Source: Chloroflexota bacterium (lineage in GTDB: Bacteria; Chloroflexota; Anaerolineae; B4-G1; SLSP01). Taken from it: a stretch of 64,000 bases of DNA. The stretch spans positions 1 to 64,000 of the forward strand of contig JAIOAX010000019.1 in the NCBI GenBank assembly GCA_019873645.1, in the 5' to 3' direction. Numbering within the stretch: the stretch's first letter is position 1; every line of letters starts with the position of its first letter. Positions 33,414-43,700 of this stretch are shown piece after piece. Position numbers and translations under genes: made by a program. The notes under the pieces were generated by a model that ran no database searches, was not told the origin of the DNA, and saw only the letters and a program-made list of their open reading frames with translations.

Positions 33414-33492
33414 CGGTATAGGCTCGATAATGTCTCATGAACGCAGGACTATTTGACTAACGACTACCAGACTATTTTCAGAAAAGGCTGAT

Positions 33493-34218
33493 TCAGGTAT
33501 TCAATCCCCCATAACGCCGGTCGCGCTGGCTGAAAGCCTTGAGCGCTGCATAAAGTTCATCTTTGTCAAAGTCGGGCCAATAGACCGATGTAATATAGTA
33601 CTCTGCATACGCTCCTTGCCAGATCAGGAAATTGCTGATCCGCATTTCCCCACTGGTGCGGATAATCAAATCCACATCGGGAATTCCCGCTGTATACAGG
33701 TGCTCGTTAATTAATGCCTCGGTTACGGCTTCTGGCGGGACGCCAGCACGGACGATTTTGCGGACGGCTTCAACGATCTCCTGTCGCCCGCCGTAGTTGA
33801 AGGCAATGTTGGCGATCAAACGGTCGTTGTGGCGTGTCAATTCCACCGCGGCTTGAATCTGCTTTTTGAGGTCGTCAGATAAAGGGGTCAAATCCCCGAT
33901 ATGTCTTAATTGTACACCATTTTTGTGTAATTCGCCAACTTCTTTCTCCAGAGCTTCGCGGAGGATATTGAGCAACCCCTGAACTTCTTCCGCCGGCCGC
34001 TGCCAGTTTTCGGAAGAGAAAGCGTACAGCGTCACGATAGGGATGCCAAGCTCTACGGCCGCGCGCAGCACACGCCGCAAGTTCTCGACGCCGGCGCGAT
34101 GCCCCGCCAGGCGTGGCAGTCCCCGGCGACGCGCCCATCTCCCGTTGCCGTCCATAATCATGCCGACATGAACGGGCATAGGGCTTACCGGTGGATAACG
34201 ATCATCTGAATTGCTCAT
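33493..34218 (-). CDS. uppS: Undecaprenyl diphosphate synthase (cis-prenyltransferase)
   Basis: 241 residues from the ATG at 34218, chosen because GGAG lies six bases upstream. Conserved regions: HVGMIMDGNGRWARRRGLPR with the catalytic Asp, AFSSENWQRP, NIAFNYGGRQE, and DLIIRTSGEMRISNFLIWQ then the acidic ending. It builds the C55 lipid carrier for peptidoglycan and other envelope polymers. Usual place in the rpsB-tsf-pyrH-frr-uppS-cdsA order. Confidence 0.94.
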   Translation of the reverse strand: MSNSDDRYPPVSPMPVHVGMIMDGNGRWARRRGLPRLAGHRAGVENLRRVLRAAVELGIPIVTLYAFSSENWQRPAEEVQGLLNILREALEKEVGELHKNGVQLRHIGDLTPLSDDLKKQIQAAVELTRHNDRLIANIAFNYGGRQEIVEAVRKIVRAGVPPEAVTEALINEHLYTAGIPDVDLIIRTSGEMRISNFLIWQGAYAEYYITSVYWPDFDKDELYAALKAFSQRDRRYGGLNT

Positions 34219-34328
34219 GAAATCTCCGCATATCAGCGCGGGCAGGGAGAAGGCTGGGAAGTGCGTGTGACACAAACGGTCAGAACAGCAAGGGGAAAGG
34301 GCAGGCTTCCCCTTGCTGGAAGCGGAAA

Positions 34329-34886
34329 TTAAATTTCCATAATCTCTTGTTCTTTGCGTGCGCCGATTTCATCCACGCGCGTGGAAAAACGGTCAATGAG
34401 CTTTTGCAGTTCATCCTGTCCGCGTTTACGATCATCTTCCGAGATGAGCTTTTCGTTTTCGTACTCACGTAACTCTTCCAGCGCGTCACGGCGGATGTTG
34501 CGCAGCGCCACTTTCCCCTCTTCGACGCGCCGTTTCACAACTTTGACCAGCTCGCGGCGTCGTTCCTCCGTCAGGCGGGGGATGGGGATACGGATAACGC
34601 GGCCGTCGTTGCCAGGGTTGAGACCCAGGTCGGCCTGCAAAATGCCTTTCTCAATGGCAGTGACTGCGCCGGTATCATAAGGGCGGATGAGCAGCAACTG
34701 CGGTTCGGGCGCCGAGATGGCCGCAAGCTGGTTGAGTGGCGTCGGTATGCCATAGTAATCAACTAACACCCGCTCCACCAGTGCCGGAGAGGCACGCCCG
34801 GTACGGACGCTCTTGAAGTCCTCCTCAATAGACTCCAACGTCTTTTGCATACGCTCTTCGGTTTCGTTCAGCAGCTCTTTGATCAT
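34329..34886 (-). CDS. frr: Ribosome recycling factor
   Basis: 185 residues, standard length. The hallmark blocks are FKSVRTGRASPALVERVLVDYYG, IRIPIPRLTEERRRELVKVVKRRVEEGKVALRNIRRDALE (given in two parts: the Pro-Arg loop and the charged helix), and the long terminal helix. It splits post-termination ribosomes together with EF-G. AGGGAG precedes the ATG by seven bases. Between it and pyrH is a short tract of AACGTTGACACGTTGGAACG-type repeats. Confidence 0.95.
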   Translation of the reverse strand: MIKELLNETEERMQKTLESIEEDFKSVRTGRASPALVERVLVDYYGIPTPLNQLAAISAPEPQLLLIRPYDTGAVTAIEKGILQADLGLNPGNDGRVIRIPIPRLTEERRRELVKVVKRRVEEGKVALRNIRRDALEELREYENEKLISEDDRKRGQDELQKLIDRFSTRVDEIGARKEQEIMEI

Positions 34887-34988
34887 GACGCACTCCCTTG
34901 CAATTGTTTGAACGTTGACACGTTGGAACGTTGATGGTGATCTAAGTTAAAGATTCGTTTAATTTGTTGACCAATTCCGTTGACGAAC

Positions 34989-36342
<1,354 letters not shown>

Positions 36343-36344
36343 AG

Positions 36345-37190
36345 TTACCGTAGCTCCTCGTCGTCTTCGTCTTCGTATTCTAACTCATCTGCGTATTCTT
36401 CAAGGTCTTCGTCGTCAAATCGAATCTGCCGCAGGCGCGCTAACGTCTCGGCGCTGAGGTACTTTGCGTCCTCGGCATAGATTTCCTCTTCCGGCGCCCT
36501 CTCTTTGCGCAGCGCCAGTCCCTCCAGAGCGGCATCTGCGATCTTTGAGGTCAGGAGCCGGATGGCGCGGATGGCATCATCGTTGGCGGGAATGACGTAA
36601 TCAATCTTCTCAGGGTTGCAATTGGTATCCACGACGGCGACAATGGGAATCCCCATGCGATCGGCTTCTTTGATGGCTGTGGTCTCGTTCTTAACATCAA
36701 TGACGAATAGAATCCCCGGAAGTTGCTCGGCGACTTTCAGGCCTCCCAGCCGCGCGTTGAGCTTTTCGATTTCGCGGTTAAGCATCAACGCCTCTTTTTT
36801 GGTCAGCATTTCGAACTCTCCCGCGTCGCGGCGCGCCTCAAGTGTCTTCAGGTACTCGATGCGCTGGCGGATGGTACGCCAGTTGGTCAACGTACCGCCG
36901 AGCCAGCGTTCGTTGACGTAAGGCATGCTGCAACGGGTAGCTTCCTGCTGGATTGTTTCCTGCGCCTGACGCTTGGTGCCGACGAAGAGCACTTGCCGCC
37001 CATTGGCCACCACGTCGCGTACCGCGGCGTAGGCTTTCTCCAGCAATTTGACCGTTTGTTGCAAATCAATGATGTGGACGCCGTTGCGCTCGGTGTAAAT
37101 GTAACGCGCCATGCGCGGGTCCCAGCGTCGCGTGCGGTGCCCAAAGTGCACCCCCGTCTCCAACAACTGCTTCATCGTGACAACTGCCAT
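36345..37190 (-). CDS. rpsB: Ribosomal protein S2
   Basis: 281 residues from the ATG at 37190, the usual start for S2 ([20 protein letters not shown] follows after five residues). An AGGAGG lies 13 bases upstream, a little far, so a start at 37175 is also possible. Conserved blocks: [29 protein letters not shown] and [14 protein letters not shown]. An acidic C-terminal tail ([19 protein letters not shown]) extends past the core. Confidence 0.95.
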   Translation of the reverse strand: MAVVTMKQLLETGVHFGHRTRRWDPRMARYIYTERNGVHIIDLQQTVKLLEKAYAAVRDVVANGRQVLFVGTKRQAQETIQQEATRCSMPYVNERWLGGTLTNWRTIRQRIEYLKTLEARRDAGEFEMLTKKEALMLNREIEKLNARLGGLKVAEQLPGILFVIDVKNETTAIKEADRMGIPIVAVVDTNCNPEKIDYVIPANDDAIRAIRLLTSKIADAALEGLALRKERAPEEEIYAEDAKYLSAETLARLRQIRFDDEDLEEYADELEYEDEDDEELR

Positions 37191-37251
37191 ATTCTCGAAA
37201 CGACCTCCTGTGAATTTGTTGTGGACCTCCGCGATTTTCTTCCCCTTCAAG

Positions 37252-37349
37252 GACCGACAGCGGTCGGCACGCCCTTGTTGGGTCCAACCACGTGTGATCT
37301 CTGAGCATAGCTCAAGGCGTCATTCTACCATAAAAAGGCACATCGGCAA
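37252..37349 (-). promoter_or_regulatory. Promoter and leader of the rpsB operon
   Basis: Minus-strand TTGCCG (37349-37344), 16-bp spacer, TAGAAT (37327-37322). Transcription would start near 37315, leaving a leader of about 125 nt. The leader can form a GACCG-CTGT-CGGTC hairpin (37265-37252) and a GTTGG-ACC-CAAC hairpin just before it. Leaders before rpsB often carry S2-binding autoregulatory structures; whether this one does is open. Confidence 0.45.
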
Positions 37350-37435
37350 CTCCGTTTTTGGGCAGTTGGCGGATTTTTCAGACTCTGGTAAGATAAGGAT
37401 ATTGTTGTATATTGGGTGCATGGTAAAATTTCTCC

Positions 37436-37512
37436 TGTCAGCGGATTAAGCAGATTGAGCAGATTGGTGTGCTGTAAACCGGTCAAAAATCTGCTAAATC
37501 TGCTGATCAAAG
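37436..37512. repeat. Nonamer repeat tract before the Amt-like gene
   Basis: GTCAGCGGATTAAGCAGATT, AGCAGATTGG, then GCTGTAAACCGGTCAAAAAT and CTGCTAAATCTGCTGATCAA. The middle string equals that at about 33116. The tract ends 13 bp before the ATG. Confidence 0.75.
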
Positions 37513-37524
37513 TGGAGTTGAACG

Positions 37525-38976
37525 ATGGCATCTGCGGAAACTACCCTGAGCTGGCTGTGGGGCTATTTCATTCCCCTCGGCCTGTTGTTGCTGGCGTGGG
37601 GGGGATTGCCCCCCCACAAGGCCCGGCGTGTAACGCCGCTGGTGGCTTTGGCGGCCGCGTTGGCATTGCTGGGCTATTGGAGCGTCGGTTTTGCCTTGCA
37701 TCTGGGCGGCGCGCAGGCTATCAGCCCTGATGAGCCGTCGCTGGCAGGGCTGAGTTTGCTTTTCCCCCTCGTCCCCCATTCCCCGGATTGGGGATTCGTT
37801 GGCCTGTCCGGCTTTTTCTTGAGCGGTGTGGAGATGACCTCAACGGTGTTCGCGCTTTTTCTGGCCTACGCACCGTTGATGGTCGCGGCGGTGCTGCTGG
37901 TGGTGCTGGCGCTGGCCGATACGCGCCGCTGGCTGATGGTCGCCGCAGGAGTCATGGCCGGCATTGTGGTTTTTCCGGTAGCCGCGTGCTGGATGTGGGG
38001 CGGCGGTTGGTTGGCGCATCTGGGAGATACCCTGGCGCTGGGACATGGTTTCGTGGACTTCGGCGGCAGCACACTGGTGCTGTGGTTGCCGGGGATGATG
38101 GTTTTGGGGATTTTGCTCCTTCAGCCACGTCAAACGGTTGCCGATCCACCGGCTCCACCGCCGGCATATTTCCCTTTGTTCGCCAATTTGGGCGTCTTGC
38201 TGATGGGCATCGGGTGGACCGGCTGGGCGCTTTCAGGGCCGTTCCATACCTTCGACGCAACCTGGGACTGGAACCGTGCGGCAGTCAACATCCTGTTGGG
38301 CATGGCCGGCGCGGTATTGACCTCGCAGCTCTATGCCTGGCTTGTCACCGGCGAGTTGGAGTCCCTGCTGGCAGCGCGGGGCCTGGCCGCCGGGTGGGGG
38401 GCCGTGTTGGCCGTTGCGCCATTCACGCCTCCGTGGGCGGCATTGGCCGTGGGGTTATTAGCCGGATTGACTTTTGCGCTCTTGATGTATGTTGTGGAGG
38501 TTGTCCTGCGCCTGCGGGATGCTTCTGCGACCGTGGCCTTGGGGTTGGTCGGCGGGTTGTGGGGGGGGCTCAGCGTGGGACTGCTTGCCGACGGACGGTG
38601 GGGGCAGGGCTGGAACGGTGTGCCTCTGGCTTCTGACGCTGGGGGGATCAGCGGGTTGTTTTTTGGAGGTGGCGTCGCGCAGTTGCAGGCGCAGCTCGTC
38701 GGCCTCGTGACGGTCGGACTGTGGGGATTGTTGTGGGGGGGAATCTTGGGTTTCATCGCCCGTCTGCGCTTGCCGCGTCGTCGGCCCGCCCTGACCAGGG
38801 ATGAGGAGGCAGGGCCGGCTGCGGTCGAGGCGATGACGCCTGTAGAGCTGGCGTCGTCTGCCGACGTGGAATCACCGTCTCCGCTTGTGGATGGTGATGT
38901 CATCACCGATGCGGAGATGCCGGATATGTTGCCACCTGTTGTCCCGCCCCCCGGCCTCAATAACACCGTGTCGTAA
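37525..38976 (+). CDS. Amt-family membrane protein lacking the twin histidines
   Basis: 483 residues with about eleven helices and a polar tail of 70 residues. The Amt framework is recognisable: WGGGWLAHLGDTLALGHGFV then DFGGSTLVLW (helix 5 region, Asp160 equivalent kept) and RDASATVALGLVGGLWG (helix 10). In ammonium transporters these two segments end in His168 (DFAGGxVVH) and His318 (GVHGVGG); here the positions are Leu and Gly. Conduction of ammonium by the known mechanism is therefore doubtful. It might be a sensor, a transporter of another compound, or inactive. No GlnK gene is near. GGAG lies seven bases before the ATG. Confidence 0.72.
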   Translation: MASAETTLSWLWGYFIPLGLLLLAWGGLPPHKARRVTPLVALAAALALLGYWSVGFALHLGGAQAISPDEPSLAGLSLLFPLVPHSPDWGFVGLSGFFLSGVEMTSTVFALFLAYAPLMVAAVLLVVLALADTRRWLMVAAGVMAGIVVFPVAACWMWGGGWLAHLGDTLALGHGFVDFGGSTLVLWLPGMMVLGILLLQPRQTVADPPAPPPAYFPLFANLGVLLMGIGWTGWALSGPFHTFDATWDWNRAAVNILLGMAGAVLTSQLYAWLVTGELESLLAARGLAAGWGAVLAVAPFTPPWAALAVGLLAGLTFALLMYVVEVVLRLRDASATVALGLVGGLWGGLSVGLLADGRWGQGWNGVPLASDAGGISGLFFGGGVAQLQAQLVGLVTVGLWGLLWGGILGFIARLRLPRRRPALTRDEEAGPAAVEAMTPVELASSADVESPSPLVDGDVITDAEMPDMLPPVVPPPGLNNTVS

Positions 38977-39050
38977 AGTCCCACCATGCCAACGCCTTAG
39001 CCTTCCAGTACCCTGTGGCGGAAATCCTGCACTGGTTAGCGAGGCTTGAA

Positions 39051-39068
39051 GCGGATCGTCAGATCCGC
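39051..39068. repeat. Solitary REP-like hairpin
   Basis: GCGGATCGTCAGATCCGC: 7-bp stem, loop GTCA. It is the exact reverse complement of hairpin B in the array left of the RAYT. It is followed by GGTTTTGAGG, like the flank of hairpin A (CGTTTTAGAGG), and preceded by GAGGCTTGAA, like the reverse of TCAAAGCC. Confidence 0.85.
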
Positions 39069-39122
39069 GGTTTTGAGGACCTTCTAACTTTCCAACGTTC
39101 TAACGTTTCCCAGGAGCCTGCC

Positions 39123-39668
39123 ATGCGCGTGATTGCCGGAAAAGCCAAAGGGCATAAACTTCATGCCGTACCGGGGCCGGGTACCCGCCCGATGACGGAT
39201 CGGGCCAAATCGGCACTCTTCAGCATTCTGGGCGAAGATGTTGTCGGGGCGCGTTTCCTTGATCTTTTTGCCGGGACGGGGCAGGTGGGCATCGAGGCGC
39301 TCAGCCGTGGGGCTGCCTGTGCTGTTTTCGTCGAAATGAACCCGGCGGCATTGCGCGTCATCCACAACAACCTGATGTTGACCGGCCTGGCGGCGCAGGC
39401 AGATGTTGTACGTGATGACGTTTTCCGCTACCTTGGCGCATCGCCAAAGCCTTTTGATTATGTCTATGTCGCGCCGCCGCAATATCGTGGCCTGTGGATC
39501 CAAACCTTGCGGATGCTCGATACATTCCCGGCATGGCTGGCGGAAGACGGATGGGTTATCGCGCAGATCAACCCCGTAGAATATGAATCGCTGGTACTCA
39601 ACAATCTGATGCTTTTTGATCAGCGCACCTACGGCAGTGTGATGCTTTGTTTCTACAGTCTTCACTGA
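39123..39668 (+). CDS. rsmD: RsmD-like 16S rRNA guanine methyltransferase
   Basis: 181 residues from the ATG at 39123, chosen because AGGAG lies six bases upstream and because MRVIAGKAKGHKL is the usual RsmD opening. SAM motif I is FLDLFAGTGQVGIEALSRGA, with the acidic VFVEMNP following. Motif IV, usually (D/N)PPY, reads VAPPQY here. RsmD methylates G966 of 16S rRNA. The altered motif IV may be a lineage trait rather than a defect. Confidence 0.85.
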   Translation: MRVIAGKAKGHKLHAVPGPGTRPMTDRAKSALFSILGEDVVGARFLDLFAGTGQVGIEALSRGAACAVFVEMNPAALRVIHNNLMLTGLAAQADVVRDDVFRYLGASPKPFDYVYVAPPQYRGLWIQTLRMLDTFPAWLAEDGWVIAQINPVEYESLVLNNLMLFDQRTYGSVMLCFYSLH

Positions 39669-39685
39669 ATGGACGAGGTGCAGGC

Positions 39686-40366
39686 TTGAAAAGCCATACT
39701 ATCTTGTTTTTGGTCCAGCATCGCTCTCTGGATCGAGAAGTACTCGCGGCTTTGAGCGTGCATTACGAAGTGCTGATTGCGCCAACCCGCCGCGAGGCCA
39801 TAGCTTTTCTTGAAAACCAGAGTGTGGCTCTGGTGCTGGCTGATGTGCCTTCGACCCGTTTCAATCTGGCGCGTTTTTGGGAAGAGGCGCAAAAGTACAA
39901 CCCCGATATGCGTTTCTTCTTGCTGCTGGATAAGGGTACCTCCCCGGATCAAGCGCCGTATGCCCATGACTATCTGTGCCAGCCGTTTTCCCCCGCGCAA
40001 TTGCTGCGGCGTTTGGCGCGCCTTTTACCTGCACAGCCAGGGGAAGTTGTTGCCTGGTGTGGCCTGCGTTTGGATGTCGCAGGCGGCTTCCTGCTGTGGA
40101 AGACGCAACAGGTGCCCATGACGCCGAAACAAGCTGTATTGATGCGGGCTTTTTTGTGTGCGCCGGAACAGGTACTTTCGCGGGCGCAACTGATGCAGGA
40201 TGTCTGGGGCACGGATTTCCTGGGCGATACGCGCACGCTGGATGTGCATATCCACTGGCTGCGGAAATCTTTGGCGCAATTGCAAGCCCCTTTTGTGCTG
40301 GCGACCGAACGTGGCGTCGGGTATCGGCTGTTGAAAGCGCGAAGCGGTGAATCGGCGAATCAATGA
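39686..40366 (+). CDS. Winged-helix regulator with pseudo-receiver domain
   Basis: 226 residues from a TTG at 39686 with GAGGTG upstream. Residues 1-115 follow a CheY-like receiver pattern, but the acidic pair is replaced (FLVQHRS for the usual VVDDD) and the conserved Lys is Gln (DYLCQPF); only the phospho-acceptor-position Asp (LVLADVPS) remains. Residues about 125-220 are an OmpR/PhoB winged helix (MTPKQAVLMRAFLCAPEQVLSRAQL, TLDVHIHWLRKSL, ERGVGYRLL). It is probably phosphorylation-independent. The last codons and stop come from a GAATCGGCGAATCAATGA repeat. The next gene on this strand is the giant subtilase. Confidence 0.8.
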   Translation: MKSHTILFLVQHRSLDREVLAALSVHYEVLIAPTRREAIAFLENQSVALVLADVPSTRFNLARFWEEAQKYNPDMRFFLLLDKGTSPDQAPYAHDYLCQPFSPAQLLRRLARLLPAQPGEVVAWCGLRLDVAGGFLLWKTQQVPMTPKQAVLMRAFLCAPEQVLSRAQLMQDVWGTDFLGDTRTLDVHIHWLRKSLAQLQAPFVLATERGVGYRLLKARSGESANQ

Positions 40367-40433
40367 ATCAGCGAATCGGCGAATCAGTGTAGTGGATAGG
40401 ACTAAAGTACCAGCTTCTTAGGGCTTATTACGC

Positions 40434-40462
40434 TTGCGGTCTGCAAAGAGCTGATTTATAAT
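40434..40462 (+). promoter_or_regulatory. Promoter of the giant subtilase gene
   Basis: TTGCGG (40434-40439), 17-bp spacer, perfect TATAAT (40457-40462). Transcription would start near 40469. Confidence 0.65.
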
Positions 40463-40468
40463 TATTAT

Positions 40469-40746
40469 GTTAGAGTTTTGAGAACTGATTTTGGCCGTGA
40501 CCGCCCGGTCCGGCCGGCCTCTTTGGCGGGAAATAAAAGGGGCCAGTTTGTGCCATTGGCAATCAACATTGGTTGGGAGAACGAGACCTCACGTTTTTGT
40601 GTATGCTCCCAGCTCGGTGTTGTGTTTCTCAGGAAGGGGGGTGAGACCGATATCCACTGTTTGAAAGAAACCCTGTGCCCGGGGTGTTGTGTGTTTTGCT
40701 ACCCCCAATGATCTTCTGTGTGTCTACCTGTTGAGGAGGAAATTCC
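40469..40746 (+). other. Long 5' leader of the giant subtilase gene
   Basis: About 278 nt from the predicted start to the ATG, without a convincing gene. It contains GC-rich segments (CCGCCCGGTCCGGCCGG; AGGAAGGGGGGTGAGACC; GTGCCCGGGG) that could fold. No known riboswitch class was recognised. GAGGAGG stands eight bases before the ATG. Confidence 0.45.
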
Positions 40747-43700
40747 ATGCGAACCAGATGGTTTAATGCAATTGTGTTATTGACCTTGCTGCTGGGAATG
40801 ATTTTCCCTATGGCAGCACAGGCTGCGCCGACCACAGCACCGTTGACGGCCCCTGAAAGTCAAGAACCTGTGGAAATCGAAGTTGAAGAGGCCTTGCGCG
40901 CTCAACTGGCGGCGGACGAGACCGTCGGGTATCTGATCTACTTTAAGGAAAAACCGGACCTTTCTCCGGCGTATAAGATGGATTGGATCTCCCGCGGTCG
41001 TTTTGTGGCTAATGCCCTTCAACAAACGGCGCTGCGTTCTCAGGCCAATGTCCGGGCGTATTTGGATGCACGAGGCGTCAAGTACCGGTCATTCTGGATT
41101 GAGAACGTGATTTCGGTTGAATCTTCGAACCGCGCCACCTTCAACGGCCTGCTGGCGTTCCCGGAAATTGGGGCCTTGCGCCAGCATCGTGTGTTGGGCT
41201 TGATTGAACCGCAGCGGGTGGAAGCGCCTTCCGCCCCGCAGGCAGTCGAGCCGAACATCGCCCATGTCATGGCCGACCAGGTATGGGCGCAGGGCTACAC
41301 CGGCCAGGGGATGGTGGTTGCCAACATTGATACTGGCGTGCGCTATACGCATCAGGCGTTGGTCAACCAGTATCGCGGCAACCTGGGTGGCACCTTCGAC
41401 CACAACTACAACTGGTGGGACCCCTACGGCGACCATCCGACTTCACCGGCCGACGACAACGGCCACGGCTCCCACACGATGGGCACGATGGTGGGTGACG
41501 ATGGCGGCGCCAACCAGATCGGGATGGCGCCCGGCGCTCAGTGGATTGCCTGCCGTGGCTGTAATACGAATCAGTGTTCTGACACGGCGCTGCTCGAATG
41601 TGCGCAATTCATGGCCGCGCCCTGGGATTTGAATCAGGCCAACGCCAACCCCGACAAGCGCCCCAATGCGGTGAACAACTCCTGGGGTGATTGTGGCCGG
41701 AGTTACGATCCCTGGTATCAGGGTGTCGTGGATGCCTGGCACGCGATGGGCATTTACCCGGTCTTCTCCAACGGCAACGCCTCGAACTGCGGGTACCCCG
41801 CGCCTCCCGGTTTGAATACCGTAGGCAACCCGGCCCGCTATGGCAACGTCACCGGCGTCGGATCTTCCGGGCGGGATAACGGGCAATATGCTACACATTC
41901 CAACTGGGGGCCCACGGATAATCCTGATACGGTGAACCCGCATCCAGGGTGGGAAGACTTGAAGCCGCAAGTCTTGGCGCCGGGCGTCAACATCCGCTCC
42001 TCGGTCAACAGCGGCGATACGGCCTATCAGGGCGGCTGGAGCGGCACTTCGATGTCTGCGCCACATGTGACCGGTCTGGTGGCCTTGATGTGGAGCGCAG
42101 CGCCGTGCCTGATGGGTGATTACGCCACGACGGAAAACATTATCGAGAATACGGCGACCCCGATCCCCTACGATGACGGCACCGGCGGCGGCGCACACGT
42201 CCCCAACTACGCAGCCGGCTGGGGTGAAATCAACGCCCTGGCAGCCGTGATGGCGGCGGCGAACGAGTGCGGCGACAGTGTGATCGCCGGTAAGGTCACC
42301 GATGCGTCCACCAACGCGGCGGTGGCCGGGGCCAAGGTGGTTGCTGCCAACGCTAACGTCCGGCGCAAGACAACCTCCGACGCGAACGGCCTCTACGCGA
42401 TGACCGTTTTCTCAGGCACCTATACGCTGACGGCCTCGCGCTATGGCTATCGGACGGCGGTTGTGCCCGGTGTGGTGGCAACGAGCGGCGCGACCACGAC
42501 ACAAAACATCCCCTTGACCCCGGCGGCCTATTATGAGGTCTCCGGCAAAGTGACCGATGCCGTGACCGGCTGGCCGCTCTATGCCCACATCAGCATCACC
42601 GGCGACCCGGTAGACCCCCTCGCGCCGGATAACAGCGTGTGGACGAACCCGGCGACCGGCGAGTACAGCCTGATGCTGGCCGAGGGTGTGACTTACACAT
42701 TTGAAGTCAATGCCTGGGCAGCCGGTTACATTCCTGCAGAAGGGCCGGTGGGTCCTTTGACGCAAGATACGACTGCCGATTTCGCGTTGCAACCGAACAT
42801 GACCACCTGTACCGCGCCGGGCTACTACTTCATCAACGGCTTGATGGCGAACTTTGAGGATAAGACGTTCCCGCCGGCCGGCTGGACTGTAGTCAACAAC
42901 GGCGGTAACTGCGAATGGGTGGGCGATGACCCCGGTGGACGGGGCAACTTGACCGGCGGCACCGGCAAATTCGCTATCGCCGACAGCGACAATTGTGGTT
43001 CCAGCTCGACGATGAACACCGATTTGATTTCTCCGCCGTTTGATGTTTCGGGTCTTTCTACAGTGAATTTCTCCTTCGCCTATGACTACAACAACTACCA
43101 GTCTGGCGAAGTGGCGGCGGTGGATGTGAGCGCCGACGGCGGTGCAACCTGGACCAATGTGGTGCGCTGGACGACCGATCAGCGCGGTCCGGCGACTTTC
43201 ACCCAGGATGTGACGGCGTTGCTGGCCGGTTCTACACAGGCGCGGGTGCGTTTCCACTATTACGCCCCCGGTTGGGACTGGTGGTGGGAAGTGGACAATG
43301 TCGTGCTGGGCAATCCGGTCTGCGTGGCGCCTGCGGATGGTGGTCTCGTCGTCGGTAACGTCTACGACGCGAACTACCCCACCACGGCGTTGAACGGCGC
43401 GACCGTCGTTAATGCCCTCGGCGGCGAAACGACCGCCGTGGCGACTCCTGGCGATCCGGCGGTGGCTGACGGCTTCTACACCCTCTTCGCGCCCTCCGGT
43501 GCGCAGGTGTTCACCGCCACCATGAAGGGCGGCTATGCCCCCGACACAGCGACGGTGAACGTGGTGGATGGTGATACCGTCAGGCAGGACTTTTATCTCC
43601 CGGCCGGTTTGCTGAACGCCACGCCGCAGGGCATTGATGTCACGGTAGAACTGGGGTACACGACCTCGGATAATCTGACCCTGTCCAATACCGGCGGCGT

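Noticed and set aside
40478-40711. 77-codon Cys-rich frame in the leader of the giant subtilase
   Set aside because: TTG start with no ribosome site, and no recognisable family; it lies within the predicted untranslated leader.
40469-40746. Known riboswitch (c-di-GMP, SAM, cobalamin)
   Set aside because: None of the conserved core strings of these classes could be found by eye.
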